Shown one piece after another: positions 1 through 7,491 of a stretch of DNA of 61,273 nt. Origin of the DNA: Oscillospiraceae bacterium (lineage in GTDB: Bacteria; Bacillota; Clostridia; Oscillospirales; Acutalibacteraceae); assembly GCA_015066625.1 (NCBI GenBank), contig SVOC01000018.1, positions 1 to 61,273 on the forward strand, in the 5' to 3' direction. Below the pieces are notes generated by a model, which saw only the letters and a program-made list of their open reading frames with translations, did no database searches and was not told where the DNA came from. The translations under genes were made by a program, and so were the position numbers. How positions within the stretch are numbered: the stretch's first letter is position 1; each line of letters starts with the position of its first letter.

Positions 1-167
1 ATCAGAAATAAAGTCCTATGTGAGTGACTTATTCACTTTTCAATGTTCGTGAAAGGCTTTTGAAAAAATACCCTTCACTTATTTGCACTGGGAGAAGCCA
101 TTTGCACACCCTAAAACAGAAAAAAATCTAAAGTTTACAATTTGTTCATAAATCACGGTAACAAAAT

Positions 168-200
168 ACACCTATTTCAAAGAAAAAAATAGGTGTTTTA
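168..200. terminator. Hairpin, likely bidirectional terminator
   Basis: ACACCTATTT at 168-177 pairs with AAATAGGTGT at 187-196, followed by a T-rich stretch on either strand. No gene longer than a few codons is visible in 1-281, so this probably ends a gene lying left of the window. Confidence 0.55.
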
Positions 201-235
201 GTTGGAGTTACTGCAAATAAAATTGTTATATAAAC

Positions 236-272
236 AAAAAAAGCAGGCAAACCACAAAAGTGATTTGCCTGC
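236..272 (-). terminator. Rho-independent terminator, minus strand
   Basis: GCAGGCAAA (243-251) and TTTGCCTGC (264-272) form a perfect 9-bp stem. On the minus strand the stem is followed by a run of T. It lies directly after the stop codon of the peptide tail at 282-383, and before the Tn7-like insertion it would have ended the recombinase transcript. Confidence 0.75.
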
Positions 273-281
273 CGGAACTAT

Positions 282-383
282 TTAGATGAATACTTCTACC
301 GTTAAATCTTCCCATTGTTTCTGACGAAGATACATACCAGTAGATTTTCTATATTTCAAAGCTTCATCAAAATTGATTTTGAA
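282..383 (-). pseudogene. C-terminal coding remnant (33 residues) next to the transposon left end
   Basis: An open frame without its own start encodes 33 residues beginning FKINFDEALKY and ending WEDLTVEVFI, then a stop and a terminator. The same length and pattern occur in the tail remnant at 41014-41115 (FTLTIEDAQEY ... WRDIEVKLYI), with no gaps and matching F, A, Y, S, R, W, D, V and I positions. Once the transposon is removed in silico, this frame stays open into the 3' end of the recombinase gene at 15022 and beyond. It may be the truncated end of a target gene at an attachment site. The parent family is not recognised. Confidence 0.45.
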
Positions 384-385
384 AC

Positions 386-390
386 TGAAA
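386..390. repeat. 5-bp target-site duplication, left copy (TGAAA)
   Basis: TGAAA immediately precedes the TGT terminus at 391 and recurs at 15017-15021 immediately after the ACA terminus at 15016. Five-base duplications are the norm for Tn7-type transposition. Confidence 0.85.
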
Positions 391-606
391 TGTTATGGGG
401 CAACCCCTTTTATAATTTTAGGGGCAATTCTGATTATAAAACTACTATTTCATAATTCACTTAAAAAATGATTATAAAATTCGTGTTTTATAAGCTTTTT
501 CAAGGGTTTTCAGTGTAAAAAAAGACCTCATAGGATTTCTCCTACAAGGTCTAATTTTTATATTCGGTTTTGCCTTATTTTTTCAAATTGGCTTTGCCCA
601 AAAACA
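391..606. repeat. 216-bp direct repeat, left copy; itself a TGT...ACA mini-transposon
   Basis: Identical base for base to 14801-15016 and in the same orientation. It begins TGTTATGGGGCAA and ends TTTGCCCAAAAACA, so each copy alone has both left-type and right-type Tn7-like termini. GGGGCAA motifs recur at 397 and 421, and TGATTATAAAA at 431 and 469. A terminator hairpin sits in the middle. No coding capacity was found. Confidence 0.9.
521..558. terminator. Terminator hairpin inside the 216-bp repeat
   Basis: AGACCT with TAGGA pairs with TCCTA and AGGTCT (523-552), followed by TAATTTTT and preceded by a run of A. It could insulate the element from host transcription in both directions. The same structure is in the right copy at 14931-14968. 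Confidence 0.65.
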
Positions 607-629
607 TAGAAAACAACCTTGTGGGATAA

Positions 630-1370
630 TTATAGCACAAGATCGGTATCTTTACAACGGTATTTTGTAAACTTTTCTATATCCATTTCAAGCAATAACT
701 TTTGCAAATAATGCTCCTCATATTTAGGGACAAGGCGCGGAAAGAACCTTCCCTTAACCAGATAAAAATCTTGATTGCATATTTTACCGAGGTGTTCTTT
801 CCTTATAGCCCATTTGTTTTTGCCAAGGTATTTTAATAATTTGCACAGCTCTGCATATCCCTCGCAGTAATACAATAAGCGGTGCTCTTCTTTTCTCAGA
901 TATGAAAAACAAATTCGATATCCGCTGCCGTCGTAAGCCGCAATCATAGCAAAAATATCTTTATAGACACGCTCGAAATGCTCTTTTTGGCTATTCGCCT
1001 TTCTTGGAATAAAAGATAAATTATATATTCTGTTATTTCGCTTATCACCTTGCAGGTGATCTATGCACCAGTCATTATCATTGAGCTCTTTCCTGAAATC
1101 AGAAAGAACTTGCAAATAATTCTCTTTGGTTAAATTGCGATAATGACAACAATAAACGATGTGGTGGAAATATACAGTGCCACATTTACAGATGAATTTT
1201 AGATAACCGCCGCTTACAGCAGCGCTTCTAAAAACACCACTTGTCATAATATCATACAATTCGTCGGTATAGGTGGCAACAAAGTTCTTTCCATTACTGA
1301 GAATTTTTATATGTAAATCATCACCGATTCTGGCTATTTGATATCTCCATACAGTTACAACATCGGTCAT
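630..1370 (-). CDS. HNH-type endonuclease-like protein
   Basis: About 246 residues, starting at an ATG six bases after AAAGGAGG. The middle of the protein has HHIVYCCHY followed by DWCIDHLQGDKRNNRIYNLS. This is the layout of HNH nucleases of the phage/homing type, in which the H...DH-x-GDK-x-x-NR-x-x-NL pattern holds the catalytic and metal-binding residues. The N- and C-terminal parts are unrecognised, with Tyr/Lys-rich segments near the end. It lies just inside the left transposon end, pointing outward. A role in DNA invasion or self-spread is inferred only. Confidence 0.6.
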   Translation of the reverse strand: MTDVVTVWRYQIARIGDDLHIKILSNGKNFVATYTDELYDIMTSGVFRSAAVSGGYLKFICKCGTVYFHHIVYCCHYRNLTKENYLQVLSDFRKELNDNDWCIDHLQGDKRNNRIYNLSFIPRKANSQKEHFERVYKDIFAMIAAYDGSGYRICFSYLRKEEHRLLYYCEGYAELCKLLKYLGKNKWAIRKEHLGKICNQDFYLVKGRFFPRLVPKYEEHYLQKLLLEMDIEKFTKYRCKDTDLVL

Positions 1371-1595
1371 ATACATCCTCCTTTGTTTTCAAATTACAGC
1401 TAAACCACCTATAAGAACAAGAAAACAACGACACAACAAAAGCGAGAAATACACGAAAGCATCACACTATTGTTAGTTTTTTCTCATTTCAGTTTTGTCG
1501 TGAGCCAAACCGTATGAAAAAATGATGTTTTCGCCGTTATCATATATTCTTGAGGGATTTCATTTTTGTCTTCATGGGAAAGGTGCGAATTTTCG

Positions 1596-2510
1596 CTATT
1601 GTCGGCAGAATTGCCCCAAAATTTTCACTTCATCCCAATGTGAACCTTTATATAGTATATTGGGATTTACATATATTTTGGCATCGCCGACATTGTTCAA
1701 GCTTGACACAAAAGAGCAGAATAATTCGGTTCGCCCCTCCACCTCAAACTGTATCTGAGCGTATGCTTTTATAAGCCGTGCTCTTTGCTCGACCGTATAT
1801 CCACACTCAACACAAAATTCATCGAGAGTCATAGGGACTATATAATCCAAATTCTGCTCTGTGGGATTATGGCAGAGAATGTTATATTCCATATTCAAAT
1901 ACGGAAGCAACTGAAAAATATAACCTAAATAGCGATGTTTTGTCACCGGAATTACATCATATAGCTCTCGGATTGCATCAATAAATAATTTTTGCCACTC
2001 GATGCCAATTTGAGACTTTGGCATTTTGCCTCGTAAAAAATGAACATTCGATAATTGAATAGTACCGTCATCTTTTTCGATCAGGTACTTACCGTATACA
2101 TCTTTCCAAAATCGCCAGAATGTAACAGGCGATAACCGCAAGACTCTTGGTAAATCTTCTTTGCGAAGCTTTGTTTTCTGTGTTGCAGCCAAAACATCTG
2201 AGTTATAAGCCAAGAAGGTACACAAATACATAAGTCTGCCTACGGAGTTGGGGTCAATATCACGATAATTGTACTGTGCGTTCACGAATGCAAACTTCTT
2301 ATTTTTGTTTCGCCGTAGTGCAGCAACCAGTTCCTTTTCTTTACGCTCTTTATATTCCCGTTGTTGTGCGGGAGTGTAGGCGACGGTACCGACAGGCGCT
2401 TGTATAACTACAGTGTTGAGTACTTCGCCGGTATCCTCGTCTATGGCAACGACCTCACCGGTTTCCTCAAGAGTTACATATTCATAATAATCTTTATATT
2501 TTTTCGGCAT
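1596..2510 (-). CDS. Replication-initiator-like winged-helix protein
   Basis: About 304 residues, starting MPKKYKDYYEY after GAGGTG. An acidic N-terminus (residues 1-60) is followed by a Lys/Arg/Glu-rich stretch. A segment around 115-150 (LRKEDLPRVLRLSPVTFWRF) then looks like a helix-turn-helix or winged helix. The C-terminal IYVNPNILYKG resembles the conserved end of plasmid RepL-like proteins of Firmicutes. It is divergent from a resolvase gene with a res-like site between them, an arrangement common on plasmids. The replication function is inferred; it could instead be a regulator of the element. Confidence 0.4.
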   Translation of the reverse strand: MPKKYKDYYEYVTLEETGEVVAIDEDTGEVLNTVVIQAPVGTVAYTPAQQREYKERKEKELVAALRRNKNKKFAFVNAQYNYRDIDPNSVGRLMYLCTFLAYNSDVLAATQKTKLRKEDLPRVLRLSPVTFWRFWKDVYGKYLIEKDDGTIQLSNVHFLRGKMPKSQIGIEWQKLFIDAIRELYDVIPVTKHRYLGYIFQLLPYLNMEYNILCHNPTEQNLDYIVPMTLDEFCVECGYTVEQRARLIKAYAQIQFEVEGRTELFCSFVSSLNNVGDAKIYVNPNILYKGSHWDEVKILGQFCRQ

Positions 2511-2551
2511 TTCACACCTCATTTATAATAATTGCTTGTATATCCGTAATG

Positions 2552-2657
2552 GTGTACTTTTATGAACACCCCTAAACGACCTGCTTTTTGTGTTCGTAAA
2601 TGTACCTTTTCAAAAAACGGATATGTCCGCTATATCAACCAACTTTACGAACACATT
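2552..2657. promoter_or_regulatory. Putative res site of the adjacent resolvase
   Basis: Three related, partly palindromic blocks lie upstream of the resolvase: GTGTACTTTTATGAACAC (2552-2569), TGTGTTCGTAAATGTACC (2589-2606) and AACTTTACGAACACATT (2641-2657). The shared core is TGTTCGTAAA or its complement. Tn3-type resolvases bind several such subsites upstream of their own gene, so these blocks may also act as promoter operators for both divergent genes. Confidence 0.55.
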
Positions 2658-2672
2658 AAAGGAGAAAAAACA

Positions 2673-3275
2673 ATGAATAACAAAACTTTTTATTATGCTC
2701 GCGTTTCCACCAGAGAACAGAACCTCAACCGTCAGATCGCTGCCTTTTTAGCGCTTGGTGCTACCGAGAGAGATATTATCACCGATAAGGAAAGTGGGGC
2801 GAATTTAGACAGGAAGGGCTACACCGCACTAAAAAACACACTGTTACGACGCGGTGATACTCTGGTTATCAAATCGTTAGATCGCCTTAGCCGCAATAAG
2901 ACCGACATTAAAAACGAATTGCAGTTTTTTAAGGATAACGGTATTCGGCTAAAAGTCTTGGATCTTCCTACGACTCTTATGGAATGCCCGGAGGGGCAAG
3001 AGTGGGTATGGGATATGGTTAATAATATCCTTATTGAAGTAATAGGAACTATTGCTCAACAGGAGCGTGAGACTACAAAGGCGCGTCAATCGGAAGGGAT
3101 AGCCGTAGCAAAATCTAAGGGTGTTCCTTTTGGAAGACCCAAGGCACAACAGCCGGACAACTGGGATTCTGTCATTTGCGAGTGGCGAAACGGAAATATA
3201 ACCGCCAAAAGAGCAATGGAACTCACACAGACTAAGCGGACGACCTTTTACAAGCTTGCAAAATCAAATATATAG
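2673..3275 (+). CDS. Small serine resolvase/invertase
   Basis: 200 residues, from ATG 2673 preceded by AAAGGAG; an upstream in-frame ATG at 2562 lies in the res-like region and lacks a ribosome site. The N-terminus FYYARVSTREQNLNRQ carries the catalytic serine. SLDRLSRN and the GTIAQQERETTKARQ helix follow, as in the resolvase family. The C-terminus (about 160-200) has AKRAMELTQTKRTTFYKLAK, a helix-turn-helix for binding res. The size is typical of Tn3-type resolvases. It probably resolves cointegrates or multimers of the element. Confidence 0.88.
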   Translation: MNNKTFYYARVSTREQNLNRQIAAFLALGATERDIITDKESGANLDRKGYTALKNTLLRRGDTLVIKSLDRLSRNKTDIKNELQFFKDNGIRLKVLDLPTTLMECPEGQEWVWDMVNNILIEVIGTIAQQERETTKARQSEGIAVAKSKGVPFGRPKAQQPDNWDSVICEWRNGNITAKRAMELTQTKRTTFYKLAKSNI

Positions 3276-3331
3276 TGTTCTGGGGTGGGCTACATATATA
3301 GTAGCTTTGTTCGGTGTGGTAAAATGCGCAA

Positions 3332-3360
3332 ATAGACCGCCATTGCTGACGGTCTATCGC
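3332..3360 (+). terminator. Terminator after the resolvase
   Basis: ATAGACCG (3332-3339) pairs with CGGTCTAT (3350-3357), followed by a short T-run. It separates the resolvase from the convergent cohesin-dockerin gene. Confidence 0.6.
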
Positions 3361-3392
3361 TTTTATGTAGTACGATTGTATGCCTTTGATTT

Positions 3393-4097
3393 TTAATAAT
3401 AGATTATACCGTCAATTGCTTCCATACCAACCATATAGCGCGAGAGCTTCACAAGGTCTCTACCGTCGATTTCTCCGTCCTTGTTCACATCCGCACCGTA
3501 TGTGTTGATTTCCGTTTCCAAATAAACCAGATAACGAGCAAGCTTAACAACATCAGCACTGCTAATAGACAAATCGTTATCCACATCGGCGATAAGATAG
3601 CGAAATATCGTAATTTCCCCCGCCTCCACTGTCAGGGGAATGCGAGAGCCGTTTTCATTACAGATATCATTTTCATTGTATTCCAAGGTTACAGAATAAG
3701 TACCTTCTCTTGCACTGGATTTTACTTGAAATACCAAGGTGAAAATTTGGACTCCCCCTGAACCTGAAAAATCGTAGTTTTGAGTATTGTACCAAATAAA
3801 TTTCGGATTGGTGGGGTCTTCGTTATATAAAAAGCTACCCGTTTCAATTTGGTTTTCAACAGCAACTAATTCAAGCGCTGTGTGATCGTATGTAGGTGTA
3901 AAGGTTAAGCAAGCTACACCATCAGAAAGGTCAGCAGAGACCTGAACCTCTAACATTTCGCCCGGCTTCGCTTTGCCACCGCGAACATAAATATGATTTA
4001 ATCCATCATCGGCGGCAGAAACGGAAACAGAGCATACGCTTACAAGCGTAGTCATAAGGCATACTGCCATTAAAAGAGATAGTATTCTTTTCTTCAT
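3393..4097 (-). CDS. Secreted cohesin-like / type I dockerin protein
   Basis: 234 residues. A signal peptide (MKKRILSLLMAVCLMTTLVS...VSA, residues 1-28) is followed by a beta-rich domain (about 35-160). This domain has the cohesin-like pattern LEVQVSADLSDGVACLTFTP, YDHTALELVAVE and FTLVFQVKSSAREGTYSV. The C-terminal 65 residues hold two calcium-loop repeats, DVDNDLSISSADVVKLARYL and DVNKDGEIDGRDLVKLSRYM, a type I dockerin. Such modules build cellulosomes or other surface assemblies in ruminococci. It starts 3 bp after the XRE gene stop, so the two are co-transcribed. It is unusual cargo for a Tn7-like element. Confidence 0.8.
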   Translation of the reverse strand: MKKRILSLLMAVCLMTTLVSVCSVSVSAADDGLNHIYVRGGKAKPGEMLEVQVSADLSDGVACLTFTPTYDHTALELVAVENQIETGSFLYNEDPTNPKFIWYNTQNYDFSGSGGVQIFTLVFQVKSSAREGTYSVTLEYNENDICNENGSRIPLTVEAGEITIFRYLIADVDNDLSISSADVVKLARYLVYLETEINTYGADVNKDGEIDGRDLVKLSRYMVGMEAIDGIIYY

Positions 4098-4099
4098 TA

Positions 4100-4405
4100 T
4101 TATGTACCTCGTTTCGTTTTGTTTTCCATAAACACATTAACCATCTCGCATACTGCTGCGGCTTCGCGTTCTGTTAATCCCGATATATCCAAATACCGCT
4201 TGCTTTCCACACATAGCAGGTAATCGGTTGTAACGCCGTACAAAAGCGCAAGTCGTATCAATATCCCGTTTGATGGTTCTCGTAGTGCGTTTTCATACGC
4301 ACTTATAACAGCGCGGGTAACACCGACCAACTCGGCTACTTGCGCCTGCGTTAAATTACGGTCTCTCCGTAATTCCTTTAATCGTACTGAAAGGCATACA
4401 ATCAT
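4100..4405 (-). CDS. XRE-family transcriptional regulator
   Basis: About 101 residues from the ATG six bases after GAGGTG (MIVCLSVRLKELRR). The helix-turn-helix is LTQAQVAELVGVTRAVISAYENALREPS at about 16-43. The C-terminus is a short helical extension. It is divergent from the lipoprotein gene and upstream of the dockerin gene on the same strand. The palindrome at 4441-4459 is its likely operator. Confidence 0.8.
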   Translation of the reverse strand: MIVCLSVRLKELRRDRNLTQAQVAELVGVTRAVISAYENALREPSNGILIRLALLYGVTTDYLLCVESKRYLDISGLTEREAAAVCEMVNVFMENKTKRGT

Positions 4406-4440
4406 AAACATCACCTCTTTATAAAATTTTACCAAGAGTG

Positions 4441-4459
4441 ATGTTTCTTGTGGAAACAT
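4441..4459. promoter_or_regulatory. Palindromic operator between divergent genes
   Basis: ATGTTTC-TTGTG-GAAACAT is a perfect 7-bp inverted repeat just upstream of the XRE gene. A further AAATGTTTCTG half-site lies at about 4520. It probably autoregulates the XRE gene and the divergent lipoprotein gene. Confidence 0.5.
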
Positions 4460-4533
4460 TAGCGATTTGTTTCGTAGCATCACGAAAAAAATCGAAAAAT
4501 GCTACAATTTTCAAGCATAAATGTTTCTGTCAG

Positions 4534-4562
4534 TTGCTTTATTCACAATTTTATGCTATAAT
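4534..4562 (+). promoter_or_regulatory. Sigma-A type promoter of the lipoprotein operon
   Basis: TTGCTT at 4534-4539 and TATAAT at 4557-4562 with a 17-bp spacer, 38 bp before the ATG at 4600. Confidence 0.6.
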
Positions 4563-4599
4563 TATCATTGGAATTTTATATGCACAGGGGAACTATGCA

Positions 4600-5004
4600 A
4601 TGAAAAGAATGATGATCGCATTATTGGCGGTAGTGATGTTACTTTCAATTACCGCTTGTAGTGATAATAATAGCAACAATGGATCCACCACCGATGGGAC
4701 TACAGTATCTACATCTGAGTATGTAGGCGAATGGAAAGCCAATACGGTATCGGGGCTCATAGATGGTGAAAAAACCTATACCGTTTCGGTAATTGAGCTT
4801 AAAGAAGATGGCACCGGCACATATAAGGGACGCGAGCTGTCTTGGAGTTATTCTGAAGAACAAAATACAATCAATGTAACGCTGTTGAAAGAAAATCAGA
4901 CCACCGCCTTTGAAATACAAGAAATGGATGGTGTTACCGTACTCAAATTTTTTGACGATGTATATTATCGAGCTGAAGAATTTGTCCCAATAAATCAAGA
5001 GTGA
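4600..5004 (+). CDS. Small lipoprotein
   Basis: 134 residues from ATG 4600 after CAGGGG. A signal peptide ends in the lipobox LLSITAC, so the protein is probably anchored at the membrane outer face. A Ser/Asn/Thr linker follows. The C-terminal domain (about 40-134, VGEWKANTVSGLIDGEKTY) has the short beta pattern common in Clostridia lipoproteins of unknown function. It is translationally close to the next gene (11 bp before its likely start). Confidence 0.75.
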   Translation: MKRMMIALLAVVMLLSITACSDNNSNNGSTTDGTTVSTSEYVGEWKANTVSGLIDGEKTYTVSVIELKEDGTGTYKGRELSWSYSEEQNTINVTLLKENQTTAFEIQEMDGVTVLKFFDDVYYRAEEFVPINQE

Positions 5005-5014
5005 GGTGATGCAA

Positions 5015-6361
5015 GTGGGAAAAATTTATTGCTCCAAATGTGGCACACAAATAGAAGATACTGCATCATTTTGCTATAAATGCGGAACCCCTGTAACTGT
5101 AATGGAAGAAAGCAAAATGGACACTGCCACTTCTACTTCAGGTAAAAAGCTTCGTAATCCCTTTACTAAATGGATATTTATTACAATCGCCGTGCAAATT
5201 GGCTTAATCATACTTAGTGCCAGACCGGGTGACTTGGGCGGATTTGCTTTTGGTTCTGCGTTGGCATTGACACTTGTGGTCTTATCTTTAGGTATTATAA
5301 CCATCTTAAAATCTAAGAATTATAATAACACGGGTAAATCCACAGGTATCGTATTTACCATTCTTTCATCCATAATTATTCTCATTGTTGTTTTGGCAAT
5401 TTTGTTTGCTGGCGGGGACAACAATACTAATGATAATGATGATGGAAATTCCGCTACACAAAGCACTTCTGATATATCCACTTCTCAACCAGAAGAGGAC
5501 AAGAAAACACCAACAGTGACTCCTACAAATTGGGATACTTTTGAGTGCAATTATTATGGTGATATTCCTGTTGGCTTGTTGGATACCCCCGACGCAACCA
5601 GCGACATTGTTACAAAATATATCAATGAAAAAATCGGCAGAACGGATACATACGAAGTAAAACAGGTCTATAATGCTTATCACGCTAACCTGATAGAGAT
5701 AGAGAATCTCTTTACAATATATAACTGCAAAGGTACCGCGCGCTTTTACTTTGACTGGGCAGAAACATTGTATAAGATTGAATTTGAGTTTTCTGAAGAC
5801 GGCGGAATTACCCCCGCAATTATGAGTAAAATTCACGATGATATAGATAATATTGTAGGCGGCAAATGCGCGACAAATTATCTTATCGACAAAGGTGCTT
5901 CTAACCCCCATGACGAGTTTACCAATAACGGTATGTGTACTTGCGGTTGGCATCTGCAAGAAGATCTGAATTGTACCGCCAGAATGACCAGCTATTTTAA
6001 TAATAGACCCATCGAATGCACATTCGAGCTTGAAAGAAATAAATATACAAACAAAACAAATTACAATGTTTCTGGTAACATCGGAGCAGGTTCAGACTCT
6101 ATAACCGTAAGCGGCGTGACAATTAAGGGCACTTACCACGATGCATCCAGTCCTTATGTAAGCGGTACGGCTACAAACAATTCATCTAAGACCGTTGAGT
6201 TTATAAAAATTAAAATCGCCTTGAAAGACAGTTCTGGCAAGGTAACAAATACCGTGTGGACATACGCTGTTGGCGCGGAAGGTTTGGCTCCGGGTGAAAC
6301 AACGCAGTGGACGGTTTACTGCACAAAAGCAGAAGATATCGAAATCACGATTTTTAATTAA
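5015..6361 (+). CDS. Zinc-ribbon membrane protein with extracellular domain
   Basis: About 448 residues from GTG 5015, which sits six bases after GAGGTG; upstream in-frame GTG/ATG codons at 5006 and 5009 are too close to that site. An N-terminal zinc ribbon (CSKCG...CYKCG) is followed by three membrane segments (WIFITIAVQIGLIIL, ALALTLVVLSLGIITIL and ILSSIIILIVVLAILF). An acidic Asn/Asp/Ser/Thr linker leads to a large C-terminal part ending in a FxxAM-like beta domain (about 350-450). Its function is unknown. It probably works with the preceding lipoprotein at the cell surface. Confidence 0.7.
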   Translation: MGKIYCSKCGTQIEDTASFCYKCGTPVTVMEESKMDTATSTSGKKLRNPFTKWIFITIAVQIGLIILSARPGDLGGFAFGSALALTLVVLSLGIITILKSKNYNNTGKSTGIVFTILSSIIILIVVLAILFAGGDNNTNDNDDGNSATQSTSDISTSQPEEDKKTPTVTPTNWDTFECNYYGDIPVGLLDTPDATSDIVTKYINEKIGRTDTYEVKQVYNAYHANLIEIENLFTIYNCKGTARFYFDWAETLYKIEFEFSEDGGITPAIMSKIHDDIDNIVGGKCATNYLIDKGASNPHDEFTNNGMCTCGWHLQEDLNCTARMTSYFNNRPIECTFELERNKYTNKTNYNVSGNIGAGSDSITVSGVTIKGTYHDASSPYVSGTATNNSSKTVEFIKIKIALKDSSGKVTNTVWTYAVGAEGLAPGETTQWTVYCTKAEDIEITIFN

Positions 6362-6378
6362 CAGTATAAAAAGCAAAA

Positions 6379-6413
6379 CGGCAGGGGTGTTTACCAATGA
6401 AACGCTCCTGCCG
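6379..6413. terminator. Convergent terminator hairpin
   Basis: CGGCAGG (6379-6385) pairs with CCTGCCG (6407-6413) with an inner GTGTTT/AAACGC extension. It lies between convergent genes and lacks a strong T-run. Confidence 0.5.
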
Positions 6414-6420
6414 CTGAACC

Positions 6421-6678
6421 TTATTCAATTTCTTGCTCTAACTCGTCAAATAACGGGGAATCGAAAAAATCCTTTAGAGACATATTTAACCCATCACAAA
6501 TGATTTTTATGGTAGCAATCTTCGGGTTTTGACTTTTACCATACAATATATTCTTTAGTGATGAACGGGACAACCCCGCAATCGTTGCAAGAGCATTTAT
6601 TGTAATATCGCGCTCTTCGCATAATCTTAAAATTCGTATCTTTATCGCTTTACAAAGCGGTGTTCTATTATCGACCAT
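6421..6678 (-). CDS. XRE-family regulator paired with SLOG protein
   Basis: 85 residues. The helix-turn-helix lies at about 20-60 (ITINALATIAGLSRSSLKNI), and the tail ends FFDSPLFDELEQEIE. It is clearly homologous to the 80-residue regulator at 36177-36419 (ITxNALAxIxG and IKKICDGLxxSxxxFFDSxLF pattern). Both are divergent from a SLOG-type gene. It probably represses the divergent pair through the inverted repeats at 6677-6774. Confidence 0.85.
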   Translation of the reverse strand: MVDNRTPLCKAIKIRILRLCEERDITINALATIAGLSRSSLKNILYGKSQNPKIATIKIICDGLNMSLKDFFDSPLFDELEQEIE

Positions 6679-6774
6679 TCTATATATACCTACTTTCCCA
6701 CCCTACTATATATAGAATAGCCTTTTTTTATAAACTTTATGGGCTACGCGTGCCACTTTGGGCTATGTGTAGCC
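6677..6774. promoter_or_regulatory. Divergent promoter/operator region of the XRE-SLOG pair
   Basis: ATTCTATATATA (6677-6688) and TATATATAGAAT (6707-6718) form a perfect 12-bp inverted repeat. GGGCTACGCGTGCC (6741-6754) and GGGCTATGTGTAGCC (6760-6774) form a second repeated element before the SLOG ribosome site. These are likely operators. Confidence 0.55.
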
Positions 6775-6789
6775 TACAAGGAGAGAGTT

Positions 6790-7218
6790 ATGAGAGAAAA
6801 AACAGCTACTTTTATTGGACACAACGAGTGCTATGGCGTAGATCATAGTGCCATACGCATCGAGGTGATATCCCTTATAGAAAAAGGTGTTACGGATTTT
6901 TTGAATGGAGGAATGGGCGGATTCGATTGGTTGTGCGCAAGAGTTGTCCACGAACTTAAAAATGATTATCCTCAGATCCGCAATTATCTGGTGATACCGT
7001 ATCTCACATTCTCTATCCGGAACAAAGACATATTTGATGATATTATTTACCCTGATGGTTTTGAAAAATATCACTTCAAGGCTGCGATACCCAAAAGAAA
7101 CCGTTATTTGATAGATAATTCTGCATACGCAATATGCTATGTAAAGCACGGTTGGGGTGGTGCCGCTAAAACTTATGAAATGGCAAAAAAGAAGAAGATC
7201 GAGATTATTGATGTCTAA
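6790..7218 (+). CDS. SLOG-superfamily protein (DUF1273/YpsA-like)
   Basis: 142 residues from ATG 6790 after AAGGAGAGA. The N-terminus KTATFIGHNECYG and central FLNGGMGGFDWLCARVV give the Rossmann-like nucleotide-binding pattern of SLOG/LOG proteins. RNRYLIDNSAYAICYVKHGW-GGAAKTYEMAKKK gives the conserved end. SLOG proteins sense or hydrolyse nucleotide-derived signals and often occur in defence loci. A homolog with the same neighbour layout lies at 35579-36043 next to AbiH. Confidence 0.72.
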   Translation: MREKTATFIGHNECYGVDHSAIRIEVISLIEKGVTDFLNGGMGGFDWLCARVVHELKNDYPQIRNYLVIPYLTFSIRNKDIFDDIIYPDGFEKYHFKAAIPKRNRYLIDNSAYAICYVKHGWGGAAKTYEMAKKKKIEIIDV

Positions 7219-7241
7219 ATCATTTATATCTGATTTTTTAC

Positions 7242-7272
7242 GAGCAGCAGTTTTTCTGTTGCTCTTTTTTTG
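7242..7272 (+). terminator. Terminator after the SLOG gene
   Basis: GAGCAGCAG (7242-7250), TTTTT loop and CTGTTGCTC (7256-7264), then seven T. Confidence 0.75.
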
Positions 7273-7422
7273 CACAACTTTCCTTCGTGTGCCACTGCTT
7301 TATCTCACGGTAAGCAGTTTGCATAAATCCATTGCAAAGAGGTGGTCAGCTTGATTGTTTTGGCTTGCGGCGTATAGTGCCGTAGTATGCACAAGTACAC
7401 AAAGGAAGGAGGTAATCATCCT

Positions 7423-7491
7423 ATGGAAGAAACAACGCCAATATTGGCAAAATTGGAGGTAATGCAATATGGCAAAGAAGCTCGACGCTGA
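7423..7491 (+). CDS. 22-residue leader ORF overlapping the recombinase start
   Basis: ATG 7423 follows AAGGAGG and reads MEETTPILAKLEVMQYGKEARR, stopping inside the recombinase gene after a 23-bp overlap. An in-frame ATG at 7388 would add twelve residues. The good ribosome site and the overlap suggest translational coupling to the recombinase. Its own function is unknown. Confidence 0.45.
   Translation: MEETTPILAKLEVMQYGKEARR

Noticed and set aside
1522-1774. Two overlapping plus-strand ORFs at the 3' end of the replication-like gene
   Set aside because: Both overlap the end of the minus-strand gene in other frames and lack ribosome sites.
5366-5959. 197-residue minus-strand ORF inside the zinc-ribbon membrane protein
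   Set aside because: Antisense to a gene with a signal, membrane segments and a coherent reading frame.
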